From: an uncultured Oceanospirillales bacterium
Lineage (GTDB): Bacteria > Pseudomonadota > Gammaproteobacteria > Xanthomonadales > SZUA-36
Direction of reading: 5' to 3'
Assembly: GCA_913055655.1 (NCBI GenBank)
Contig: CAJXKA010000001.1
Span: 372,001-436,000, forward strand
Length of the DNA: 64,000 nt
Position 1 is the first letter of the stretch. The number at the start of each line of letters is the position of its first letter. The translations under genes and the position numbers were made by a program. Below, in pieces: positions 1 to 7,170 of this stretch. The notes below the pieces were generated by a model that worked only from the letters and a program-made list of their open reading frames with translations, did no database searches and had not been told where the DNA came from.

Positions 1-1049
1 AAGTTGTCCTGACCGTTGTAGAAACCAGCTTAGCGGCTGTCTCCTCAACGCTGGGGAATGAGTTACTAACGGATGGCGTACGTATCGAATCCACGGCAAC
101 GTTACCCGAATTGTCGACCGGACTTGTTCGTGCGGCGACAGGAACGCGAAATCTAACCTGGGCAGGTCAGTATGGTGGCGAATGGCCTTGCTCTGTGGGC
201 GCCTCCGTAGAAGATGGATTTATTACAGCTGGCCACTGTGGGTCCGCGCAAGGGACTACACCAAACCAGATTGGGGACAGTTCAGGCGCTCCTCTTGGGC
301 ACTTTGAAGAGTCCGCTTGGTTCGCTGGCAACCCCAGTATCGACAGTGCGTATGTTCAGACTGGCGCAGGCTGGACACCAAGCGGTACGGTGCAAGGTTA
401 CTCGGATGGCATCTTTCCAGTGGCATCTGATTGGGGTGGCATCGTTCAGTTTGGAATTGGAACGACTGTTTGTCGTTATGGCCAGACAAGTGGTGGACCT
501 CATTGCGGTACCATCGATGCCATGGACGTCGACATCGTTCCGACTAATGGTGGTGGGCAAACTATCGTAGGCACAACTCGTGTCAATGGCGGGTGTTCGG
601 ATGATGGGGACTCCGGCGGTCCTTGGGTTGCAAGTACCGGGTTCATACAAGGGACTAATGTTGGTGAGGCTCGGCACACCTCTGATACAGGCTCATGTCC
701 GACACAAGCCGTTTGGACGTATTTTCAGCCAATCACAGATGCGCTAGTCGAATTTGATGATCATGATCTGGTTGTATTGACCGGACATGGCGCAAACGCG
801 CCATCGCTCGAAAATGTCGAATGTCCAGTCGCGGGGCTTGGTGGGCCCGGGTTGTTCAGCTGCAACACGGGCGTTGTTGACTCGCAGGGCAAGCCATCAG
901 TTCAATGGTCAGGCAGTTCGGGTATCAAACCTGGTCCCGTATTGACTGAAACCTGCACTGTAGGTCAGACGGTGTACGTGACCGCTCAGGCCACCAACAC
1001 CTACGGAACGACGACGAAATACTACTCGTTCCCGTGCCCTTCGTTCTAA
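1..1049 (+). CDS. Secreted chymotrypsin-fold serine protease (S1, alpha-lytic/streptogrisin-like), 5' end missing
   Basis: Extracellular endopeptidase. The frame is open to the left edge, so the start, signal peptide and most of the pro-region lie outside the window; the TTG at 111 is not a believable start. The catalytic triad is visible: His in TAGHCG (codon at 234), Asp in IDSAYV (codon 342) and Ser in GDSGGPW (codon 612). Paired cysteines flank the His and Ser motifs, as in alpha-lytic protease. The mature enzyme probably begins near codon 140-150, at NLTWAGQYGG. About 90 residues follow the protease domain; they contain four cysteines and are rich in Gly/Thr/Ser, and I do not recognise this C-terminal domain. 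Base use looks less GC-rich than downstream housekeeping genes, which suggests an accessory gene. The family is clear; the substrate is unknown. Confidence 0.9.
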   Translation, partial: VVLTVVETSLAAVSSTLGNELLTDGVRIESTATLPELSTGLVRAATGTRNLTWAGQYGGEWPCSVGASVEDGFITAGHCGSAQGTTPNQIGDSSGAPLGHFEESAWFAGNPSIDSAYVQTGAGWTPSGTVQGYSDGIFPVASDWGGIVQFGIGTTVCRYGQTSGGPHCGTIDAMDVDIVPTNGGGQTIVGTTRVNGGCSDDGDSGGPWVASTGFIQGTNVGEARHTSDTGSCPTQAVWTYFQPITDALVEFDDHDLVVLTGHGANAPSLENVECPVAGLGGPGLFSCNTGVVDSQGKPSVQWSGSSGIKPGPVLTETCTVGQTVYVTAQATNTYGTTTKYYSFPCPSF

Positions 1050-1065
1050 ATCTATAATTTGTAAA

Positions 1066-1095
1066 GGAACCCCCTTCGAATTCGAAGGGGGCTTC
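1066..1095 (+). terminator. Palindromic hairpin after the protease gene
   Basis: A perfect 22-bp palindrome (1070-1091, CCCCCTTCGAA arm) is centred on AATT and weakly extended by GGAA/TTCC. It begins 20 bases after the protease stop and ends 45 bases before the next start. There is no good T-run, so Rho-independent termination is inferred from position and stem strength only. Confidence 0.6.
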
Positions 1096-1136
1096 CTCTG
1101 TATTGGCGGTTATCGACTGCCAGAGAGAGTTCTCAA

Positions 1137-3119
1137 ATGAAAATGACATTCATCACGGCTTACAGCGTATTGATCGTGCTGGCATCGCTGATCACCGATG
1201 CGAACGCCGCCAGCATCGTCACCCCCGGCCATACCGCCGCCTGGTACGACCCATCCCGAAGTGGCGAAGGTTGGGTTCTCGAGGTGCTCAACGACGATCG
1301 CGCCGTTGTGTATTTCTACACCTACAACGAAGAAGGCGGCCAACGCTGGCTGACTGGTGCGGGCGAGGTGAAGTCAGACGACGACGGGCGATTTATCGAG
1401 ATTCCGACCTTGTACGTCACCCGTGGCGGAAAATTTGGGCCGGATTTTGATCCTGACGATGTGATACGTGAGCCCGCCGGTAACGCCATATTCCGGTTCT
1501 TTGATTGCAGGAACGGCACTGCAACTTACGAGGCTCTTGGTGATGTCAGGGAAACCCCACTCCGTCGTCTCTCCAGAACCATGGGAACGAAGGGTTGTAC
1601 TCCACGTAATGGCATTCCCGGCGAGCCCGTAATGGAATATGGCGGTCAGAGCGGTTCTTGGTATGACCGTTCACATAGCGGAGAGGGTTTTACCGTACAT
1701 TGGCTGGCAGATGGCAGCGCAATGTCTTATTGGTTCAGTTATGACGCCGAAGGTAATCAAGCCTGGTTTTTCGGTGTTGGCCAGGAACAGGACGGCCAGA
1801 TCGTTTTCGACAACCTTCTTTCGACCGAAGGTGCGAGATTTGGTGAGGCTTTCGACACTGCAGATGTAAATCACGTTGAATGGGGGGCAATGCAAATGTC
1901 CTTGGCCTGCAACGATGGCGAAGTCACGTATCAGTCGCAGTTGCCGGAGTATGGCGAAGGCGAACAAAGTCTTTCCCGGCTGAGCCGGCTCCGCAACCTG
2001 GCATGCCCCTATGTGAAGCCGAAGTTGATCGATCTTTATGAGTTCACCTGGACGGAGGTTCCGGTCGAAGAAGGTGCAGCACAGGATCCAGTCTCAATCA
2101 GAGCCAGGGCAATTGCAGACGATGGCACAATCGTCGCAACAATCGGGTTAAAGGCTGGTATTCGACGCCCGGGGGAAGATTGGGAATTGTTGGAAGGCTC
2201 TGGCGATATTGCTACGCCAATATTTGTCACATCAGATTCAAATCGGATTCTTACGACTCAACGCGGTGAAGAAGACGCAATTCTGCGACGACTGATCACC
2301 TGGGAAATGGAATCTGGTTGGCAGCAGCTTTTGAATCTTGAGTTTGATAGCAACGTTCTCGCTGGTGCCTCAGATGACCGGGACGTGTTGGTTGGATCTG
2401 GTCAGTACTCAGCAGAAATCGTGGATGAGCCATGGGTTTGGACCCGCGAATGGGGGCAGATCCAGTTGCCTGAAACTGAATTGATCCGTGGTGCAGTTCC
2501 AGTGGGTGTGTCTAATGATGCGAGAATTATTGTTGGGCGTTCTGGTCGTGCGGTCCCCGGATATTCGCATCCTGTATACATTGCCACGAGATGGGAAGAA
2601 CTGAATGAACCAGAGCTCTTGGTTGATGAAGTCGGGCGGGAACTTGGGGCAGTGCGGGCCTGCAATGCAAACTGTCAGGTCGTAACTGGCGGCGCTCAGG
2701 CCGAGTACCAGCTCGATCATCCTGCCTGGGGCCAAGCATGGATTTGGCAGAAAGGCAAAGGTGCGCAATATCTGGGTGAGGTTCCTGATGGCGGAATGAA
2801 TATTGCGTTTCCTTACATACCTACGGACCTTACCCCCGATGGTAGTTTGATCATTGGCAACTACGCGATGATCGAACCCGGAACAACTAACCAGTTGAGC
2901 TCACGAGCATTTATCTGGACCCAGGCGACCGGGTTGGTGACGGTTCGGCAGATCATGGAGGAACTGGGCATCGGCGACGATGACTGGGATGACATGTTGG
3001 CCAACAGCGTGACGTCTTCTGGCGATATGATCCTGCTTGGTGGAAATTATCTCTATCCCTCCCTCGGTGGTGATGGCCGGAACGACCGTGCTGTCGTTCT
3101 CGGTCTGCAACCCAAGTGA
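1137..3119 (+). CDS. Exported protein with two SGEG-type repeats and a HAF-like C-terminal region
   Basis: Function unknown. Residues 1-25 are a signal peptide (hydrophobic core, then DANAA). Two related modules follow, at about residues 33-155 and 169-290. Each opens with WYD-x3-SGEG, continues with a YxYxxEGxQ-W strand pattern, has a FGxxFDxxDV segment and ends with an LSRL-x-C region, so the N-terminal half is an internal duplication. Residues 300-660 contain weak repeats such as AFIWTQATGLVTV and ARAIADDGTIV, resembling HAF-type beta-propeller repeats of exported gammaproteobacterial proteins. GAGAG at 1122-1128 supports the ATG at 1137. No catalytic motif or membrane anchor is visible. 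A secreted or periplasmic binding or surface role is an inference. Confidence 0.75.
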   Translation: MKMTFITAYSVLIVLASLITDANAASIVTPGHTAAWYDPSRSGEGWVLEVLNDDRAVVYFYTYNEEGGQRWLTGAGEVKSDDDGRFIEIPTLYVTRGGKFGPDFDPDDVIREPAGNAIFRFFDCRNGTATYEALGDVRETPLRRLSRTMGTKGCTPRNGIPGEPVMEYGGQSGSWYDRSHSGEGFTVHWLADGSAMSYWFSYDAEGNQAWFFGVGQEQDGQIVFDNLLSTEGARFGEAFDTADVNHVEWGAMQMSLACNDGEVTYQSQLPEYGEGEQSLSRLSRLRNLACPYVKPKLIDLYEFTWTEVPVEEGAAQDPVSIRARAIADDGTIVATIGLKAGIRRPGEDWELLEGSGDIATPIFVTSDSNRILTTQRGEEDAILRRLITWEMESGWQQLLNLEFDSNVLAGASDDRDVLVGSGQYSAEIVDEPWVWTREWGQIQLPETELIRGAVPVGVSNDARIIVGRSGRAVPGYSHPVYIATRWEELNEPELLVDEVGRELGAVRACNANCQVVTGGAQAEYQLDHPAWGQAWIWQKGKGAQYLGEVPDGGMNIAFPYIPTDLTPDGSLIIGNYAMIEPGTTNQLSSRAFIWTQATGLVTVRQIMEELGIGDDDWDDMLANSVTSSGDMILLGGNYLYPSLGGDGRNDRAVVLGLQPK

Positions 3120-3148
3120 CAATTGAGCGCGTTCGTTTGCCGGTCGCC

Positions 3149-3358
3149 TCACGTAGCCGGCGGGTATTCCTCCAGCAGGTGCGCCGGCCTGATCGGCCGG
3201 CGCTCGAAACCGCCGCCGCAGTTCGGGCAGGTGCCCATCAGTTCGTTCTCGACGCAGTCGGTGCAGAAGGTGCACTCGAAGCTGCAGATCATGGCGTTCG
3301 TGGCTTCCGGCGGCAGGGTTTCGCCGCAGCATTCGCAGTTGGGTTTCAGTTCCAGCAT
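3149..3358 (-). CDS. DUF1272 small zinc-ribbon-like protein
   Basis: A 69-residue protein with four CxxC/CxC-type cysteine pairs (CECC, CSFECTFCTDC, CPNCGG), which match the small DUF1272 family; zinc binding is inferred from this spacing. The biochemical function of the family is unknown to me. Only four bases separate it from the upstream MAPEG gene, so the two are almost certainly co-transcribed. It converges on the exported-protein gene with a 29-base gap. Confidence 0.85.
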   Translation of the reverse strand: MLELKPNCECCGETLPPEATNAMICSFECTFCTDCVENELMGTCPNCGGGFERRPIRPAHLLEEYPPAT

Positions 3359-3362
3359 GGCT

Positions 3363-3779
3363 TTACTGGATGATCAGCCAGCCCAGGCGCACCCACAGCG
3401 CCAGCAGCACGATGGCGCTGGCGGCGAAGGCGTAGAAGCGGTGCATGACGGTGTTGTAGGTGCAGTGGATGAAGCTGTGCACCACCCGGCAGCCGACGTA
3501 CATCCACGCGAACACCAGCAGCAGCGGGTCGTAGATCAGCATCGTGTAGGCCAGCACGATGGCGACGAAGAACATTACCGGCGTTTCGAACAGGTTGCTG
3601 AAGTTGTCCGCCGAGTTGGCCGAGTCGGTGATCTTCTCGCGGAAGGCGGCGCGGGTGGGCACCGACTGCGGGTGAATGCGTTTTTCCTTGAACTCGGCCA
3701 CGCGCGCTGAGTACATGCGGAACATGACCACGAAGGTCAGGGCCACCTGGGCCAGCAGGGGGTAGAGCAGGACTTTCAT
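3363..3779 (-). CDS. MAPEG-family integral membrane protein
   Basis: A 138-residue protein with about four hydrophobic segments (near residues 1-22, 62-85, 88-100 and 116-136). Its ETPVMFFVAIVLAY and GCRVVHSFIHCTYN segments are typical of the MAPEG family (membrane-associated eicosanoid/glutathione metabolism), a fold that often acts in glutathione-dependent membrane chemistry. The bacterial substrate is not known. It is the middle gene of a GNAT-MAPEG-DUF1272 run with short gaps. Confidence 0.85.
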   Translation of the reverse strand: MKVLLYPLLAQVALTFVVMFRMYSARVAEFKEKRIHPQSVPTRAAFREKITDSANSADNFSNLFETPVMFFVAIVLAYTMLIYDPLLLVFAWMYVGCRVVHSFIHCTYNTVMHRFYAFAASAIVLLALWVRLGWLIIQ

Positions 3780-3831
3780 GTGGTTGGTTCTCCGGTGGCG
3801 TTCGGGCGAATTCTAGCAGGCGTTGGCCGGT

Positions 3832-4329
3832 TCAGGCGCCGCGCTCGGCCAGCGCCGCCAGCGCGTCGCCGTCCAGTCGCAGGCGCACCCAGTCGTCCAT
3901 TTCGCGGGCGCCGATGCCGCGGTAGAAGTTGAGCGACGGCTCGTTCCAGGTCAGGCAGGACCAGTCCAGGCGGCAGTGGCCGTCGTCGACAGCGACTTTC
4001 GCGAGTGCGATTAGCAGGGCGGTGCCGATGCCGTGGCCGCGGAATTGCGGCTTCACGAACAGGTCTTCCAGGTACATGCCGCTGCGGGCGATGAAGGTGG
4101 AGTACATGAAGTGGTACAGGGCGAAGCCGGCGGGCTCGCCGTTCCACTCGGCCATCAGCACGGCGGCGTCGGGGCGCTCGCCGAACAGCGAGGCGGTGAT
4201 GGCTTCCTCGGTGGCGACCACCTCGTGGCTGAGTTTCTCGTAGTTCGCCAGGCCCTTGATGTAGTCGAGGATCTGCGCGGTGTCCGCGGGTGTCGCGGGA
4301 CGGATGGTCAGTGCGCTGGGTGCAGTCAT
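3832..4329 (-). CDS. GNAT-family N-acetyltransferase (diamine acetyltransferase-like)
   Basis: Predicted acetyl-CoA-dependent N-acetyltransferase of 165 residues. The acetyl-CoA pyrophosphate loop is seen in FRGHGIGTALL (about residues 97-107), after the LEDLFVKP beta-4 strand. The WNEPSLNFYRGIGA segment near residue 130 is the usual C-terminal GNAT motif. The overall pattern, including the ANYEKL and YLEDLFV segments, resembles spermidine/diamine acetyltransferases; the substrate is an inference. No Shine-Dalgarno is seen: the ATG follows directly after the T-run of a terminator hairpin (4333-4359). Confidence 0.85.
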   Translation of the reverse strand: MTAPSALTIRPATPADTAQILDYIKGLANYEKLSHEVVATEEAITASLFGERPDAAVLMAEWNGEPAGFALYHFMYSTFIARSGMYLEDLFVKPQFRGHGIGTALLIALAKVAVDDGHCRLDWSCLTWNEPSLNFYRGIGAREMDDWVRLRLDGDALAALAERGA

Positions 4330-4332
4330 AAA

Positions 4333-4359
4333 AATGGCCGTGAGGAGTTCACGGCCATT
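4333..4359 (-). terminator. Rho-independent terminator abutting the GNAT start codon
   Basis: An 11-bp perfect stem (AATGGCCGTGA arm) with a 5-base loop is followed on the minus strand by TTTT running into the ATG of the acetyltransferase. It lies downstream of the small membrane protein gene that ends at 4402. Two further GC-rich hairpins, at 4364-4380 and 4384-4401, lie between that stop codon and this stem. Confidence 0.8.
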
Positions 4360-4401
4360 CTATCGCCCCTTGGCGGGGCGGGGGACGCCGGGGGAGGCGT
4401 C

Positions 4402-4650
4402 TTAAGCGTAATAGCGGTCGCGCCGGTAGCGCTCGCGGCGCCATTCGTCGCGGTAGGGCGGCGTGTACAGCGCCGCGTCGATGATCGACCACAGGTGCGT
4501 GATCCAGCCCAGCAGCACGATCCACAGCAGGAAGGTCATGACGAAAAGGAAGCCGGCGAACAGCCAGCGGCCCTGCAGCAGCTGCCCCAGTCCCGGAATG
4601 AAAAAGCTGGCCAGTGCCGCCAGCACGTTGCCGCATGAACCACGTCCCAT
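4402..4650 (-). CDS. Small membrane protein of unknown function (82 aa)
   Basis: I place the start at the ATG at 4650 (MGRGSCGN), because GGGAG sits 9 bases upstream there; the longer frame to 4707 has no such site. The product has two hydrophobic stretches, roughly residues 10-28 and 30-52, with FIPGLGQLLQGRW between them, a pattern shared with short TM2-like or DUF5683-like proteins. The tail is very basic and aromatic (RDEWRRERYRRDRYYA). It is downstream of the TonB-like gene and followed by hairpins. No function can be assigned. Confidence 0.65.
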   Translation of the reverse strand: MGRGSCGNVLAALASFFIPGLGQLLQGRWLFAGFLFVMTFLLWIVLLGWITHLWSIIDAALYTPPYRDEWRRERYRRDRYYA

Positions 4651-4730
4651 CGTTCGAATCTCCCGTATCGTTGTCTGTCGGTTAAACAGATGCAGAAAAC
4701 GTGCCATGTGCGGAAATGGCGCCAGAAAAG

Positions 4731-4746
4731 CGTTTCCGCGGAAACG
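4731..4746. terminator. Palindromic hairpin between TonB-like and small membrane genes
   Basis: CGTTTCCGCGGAAACG is a perfect 16-bp palindrome. It is followed by TTTTTT on the plus strand and by CTTTTC on the minus strand. It lies 40 bases after the TonB-like stop codon and could terminate, or partly terminate, that minus-strand transcript. Confidence 0.5.
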
Positions 4747-4785
4747 TCATTTTTTAATCGCCAGTTAGAGTGGTGAGATTCGCCA

Positions 4786-5472
4786 CTACTTGCGTTTACC
4801 GCCACCGGCGCAGGGGTGATACATGATGGGCATCTGCAGCCATGGCCGGAACGGATCGGCGGGTGCCTGGCGGCCGCAATAGGCCTTGCCGTCCTTGCCG
4901 CGCACGACCACGTTGTAAGTGCCGTCCTGGCTCTGCCAGCGGTCCAGCAATTCGCTGGAGCCGTCCAGGTAGACGCCATCGAAGTCGTTTTCGACCATGG
5001 CCAGCAGCGGCCGGCGCATGCGTTCGACCAGTTCGCTCTCGGTGGCGCGGCCGATGGGGCGGGGCGTGTTGTCTTCGGGATCGATGTCGGTGTCGGCGAT
5101 GCTGTCGATGATGGTCATGGCCGATGGCGGCGCCGGATCTTCGACGGGCTTGGGTTCCGGCGGCTGGTCAGGCGTGGGCTCCGCTGGTGGCGGCGTCTCG
5201 GCGATGGCTTCCGGTTCGGGCTCTGGCTCGGGTTCGGGCAATGCCTCCGGTTCTGGCGGTTCGACTGGCTGGGGTTCCGGCTCCGGCAATGGCTCGGGCG
5301 GTGCGGGCGGCGTGACCAAGGTAATCTCCACGGCTGCTTCCGTTGGCGCCGCCGCACGGTCACGAACTACGGGCCACCACAACAGTGCGACATGCAGCAC
5401 CAGGGCCAGCCCCAGGAAGGGCAGCCAGGCCAGGAAGCGCTGTTTTGGGGTCGGTTTCGGCACGGGCGCCAT
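4786..5472 (-). CDS. TonB-like protein with Pro/Glu-rich spacer and atypical C-terminus
   Basis: A 228-residue protein with one N-terminal transmembrane helix (about residues 13-33, basic residues before it), then a periplasm-spanning Pro/Glu/Pro-rich segment (about 50-115) as in TonB. The remaining ~110 residues do not show a standard TonB C-terminal domain: they contain a GKDGKAYCGRQ segment and a final PCAGGGKRK, so the two cysteines could form a disulfide. It may span the periplasm like TonB or TolA without being the canonical energy transducer. No exbB/exbD neighbours are present. It is divergent from the DUF455 gene. Confidence 0.6.
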   Translation of the reverse strand: MAPVPKPTPKQRFLAWLPFLGLALVLHVALLWWPVVRDRAAAPTEAAVEITLVTPPAPPEPLPEPEPQPVEPPEPEALPEPEPEPEPEAIAETPPPAEPTPDQPPEPKPVEDPAPPSAMTIIDSIADTDIDPEDNTPRPIGRATESELVERMRRPLLAMVENDFDGVYLDGSSELLDRWQSQDGTYNVVVRGKDGKAYCGRQAPADPFRPWLQMPIMYHPCAGGGKRK

Positions 5473-5507
5473 GATGCCAGCCGCGCTTTAAGGTGGTGTT
5501 AAATCGG

Positions 5508-5513
5508 TATAAT
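5508..5513 (+). promoter_or_regulatory. -10 box for DUF455 gene, near-leaderless
   Basis: A perfect TATAAT lies 9 bases before the ATG at 5523, so the transcript would begin only a few bases before, or at, the start codon. No convincing -35 is seen. Confidence 0.5.
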
Positions 5514-5522
5514 TTCGCGCCC

Positions 5523-6332
5523 ATGAATGCCGAAACCACACCCGCGGGCTACGACGACATCCGCGCTTGCCTGGCCGAGGCCGATCCGGCCGCCAAAAGT
5601 GCCGCCGTGATGGCGCTTTGGGCGCGTGTCGAAACGGCGGGGTTCGATCCCGTGCTGCCGGCGGCGCCTGTCGATCGCGCCCCGCCGGGCCGGCCTGAGC
5701 GCCCGGAACTGGTCGACCCGCGCAAGGTGCCGCGTCGCCGCCTGGGCAGCGACGCCGGCCGCGCCGCGCTGGTCCACGCCATCGCCCATATCGAGTTCAA
5801 TGCCATCAACCTGGCGCTGGACGCCGCCTGGCGCTTCCGCGACATGCCTGACGGCTTTGCTACCGACTGGTTGTCGGTAGCCTGGGACGAGGCGCGGCAT
5901 TTCACCATGCTGGCCGAACGCCTGGCGCAGCTGGGCCATGCCTACGGCGACTTTCCCGCCCACAACGGCCTGTGGCAGATGGCCGAGCGCACCATGGACG
6001 ATCCGCTGGAGCGCATGGCACTGGTGCCGCGGGTGCTGGAGGCGCGCGGCCTGGACGTCACGCCCGGCATGATCGAGCGCCTGCGCGAGGCCGGTGATGA
6101 AGAGACGATCGCCGCTCTGGAAGTGATCCTGGAGGAAGAAGTTCGGCACGTGGAAATCGGCAGCCGTTGGTTCGAGTGGTGCTGTCGCCAGGTCGGTGTC
6201 GACCCGGAATCAACCTTTCTCGAGCTGTTGCACACGAAGTTTGCGGGCCGCGTCAAAGGTCCATTCAACGTGCCGGCCCGCATGCGCGCGGGATTTACCG
6301 AGCGCGAACTGGCGGCGCTGGAGCACGCCTGA
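5523..6332 (+). CDS. DUF455 ferritin-like protein
   Basis: A protein of 269 residues from the ATG at 5523; the upstream in-frame GTG at 5493 would overlap the predicted -10 box and is rejected. Ferritin-like diiron ligands are visible: HIEFNAINLALD (Glu/His near residue 95), WDEARHF (near 130) and EEEVRHVEIG (near 215). This matches the DUF455 ferritin-like superfamily, thought to be iron-dependent oxidoreductases. The substrate is unknown. The methyltransferase gene follows after three bases, so the pair is an operon. Confidence 0.8.
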   Translation: MNAETTPAGYDDIRACLAEADPAAKSAAVMALWARVETAGFDPVLPAAPVDRAPPGRPERPELVDPRKVPRRRLGSDAGRAALVHAIAHIEFNAINLALDAAWRFRDMPDGFATDWLSVAWDEARHFTMLAERLAQLGHAYGDFPAHNGLWQMAERTMDDPLERMALVPRVLEARGLDVTPGMIERLREAGDEETIAALEVILEEEVRHVEIGSRWFEWCCRQVGVDPESTFLELLHTKFAGRVKGPFNVPARMRAGFTERELAALEHA

Positions 6333-6335
6333 TCC

Positions 6336-7085
6336 GTGGCCGGGTTCAAGGACCACTTCTCCGGCCACGCCAAGGACTACGCGCGCTTCCGGCCGCGTTA
6401 CCCGGATGCCTTCTTTGACATGCTGGCCGCGTACAGCCCGGGTCACCACCTGGCGTGGGATGTCGGCTGCGGCAATGGCCAGCTGACGTCGGGGTTGGCG
6501 CGGCACTTCGACCATGTTCACGCCACCGACGCCAGCGCCGAGCAGGTCGCGGCGGCGCCGGAGATCGACGGCGTGACCTTCACCGTCGAGCCCGCCGAGC
6601 GTTGCTCACTGGCCGACGATTCGACCGACCTGGTCACCGTGGGCCAGGCACTGCACTGGTTCGATCACCCGGCATTTTTCATGGAAGCTAACCGCGTGCT
6701 GCGGCCCGGTGGACTGTTTATTGCCGTCAGCTACGCGCTGTGCACCATCACGTCGGCTGTCGATGCCGTCATCAGGACGTTGTACCGCGACGTGCTGGGG
6801 CCGTACTGGCCGCCGGAGCGGGCAATGGTGGAATCCGGCTACGCGGACATTGAACACCCATTTGAACCGGTCACACTGCCGGCAATGGAAATGCGGCTCG
6901 ACTGGACACTGGCGGACCTGGTGAATTACCTGCAGACCTGGTCGGCCGCGCAGCGCTACGAAAAGGAAAACGGCGAAAGCGCCGTCAAGAAAATATGGCC
7001 AAACCTACAAGCCGCCTGGGGCAGCCCGGATGCGCGTAAAAAAGTCATTTGGCCCCTGAACTTACTGGCTGGCCGGCCCGCCTAA
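6336..7085 (+). CDS. Class I SAM-dependent methyltransferase
   Basis: A 249-residue protein with a GTG start three bases after the DUF455 stop. SAM-binding motif I is WDVGCGNGQLT (about residues 42-52); an acidic loop follows (HATDAS), then motif FTVEPAE-x-CSLADDSTDLV and the post-motif VLRPGGLF, a Methyltransf_11-type Rossmann core. The substrate is not predictable; small-molecule methyltransferases of this subfamily include trans-aconitate and ubiquinone-type enzymes. The gene ends immediately before an octamer tandem-repeat array. Confidence 0.85.
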   Translation: MAGFKDHFSGHAKDYARFRPRYPDAFFDMLAAYSPGHHLAWDVGCGNGQLTSGLARHFDHVHATDASAEQVAAAPEIDGVTFTVEPAERCSLADDSTDLVTVGQALHWFDHPAFFMEANRVLRPGGLFIAVSYALCTITSAVDAVIRTLYRDVLGPYWPPERAMVESGYADIEHPFEPVTLPAMEMRLDWTLADLVNYLQTWSAAQRYEKENGESAVKKIWPNLQAAWGSPDARKKVIWPLNLLAGRPA

Positions 7086-7090
7086 CTCCC

Positions 7091-7170
7091 CGTCTCACCG
7101 TCTCACCGTCTCACCGTCTCACCGATTCCCCGATTCCCCGATTCCCCGATTCCCCGATTCCCCGATTAAC
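7091..7170. repeat. Composite octamer tandem repeat between convergent genes
   Basis: Four exact copies of CGTCTCAC (7091-7122) are followed by five exact copies of CGATTCCC (7123-7162) and a partial sixth copy. The array fills the whole gap between the methyltransferase and lpxH, and the lpxH stop codon (7166-7168) is inside the last partial unit. The same two octamers, in the same order, recur at 31565-31596. Confidence 0.95.

Noticed and set aside
4651-4707. Longer N-terminus for the small membrane protein
   Set aside because: No ribosome site precedes 4707, whereas GGGAG precedes the internal ATG at 4650.
7091-7170. Possible CRISPR array
   Set aside because: Units are 8 bases with no spacers and no cas genes nearby; this is a simple tandem repeat.
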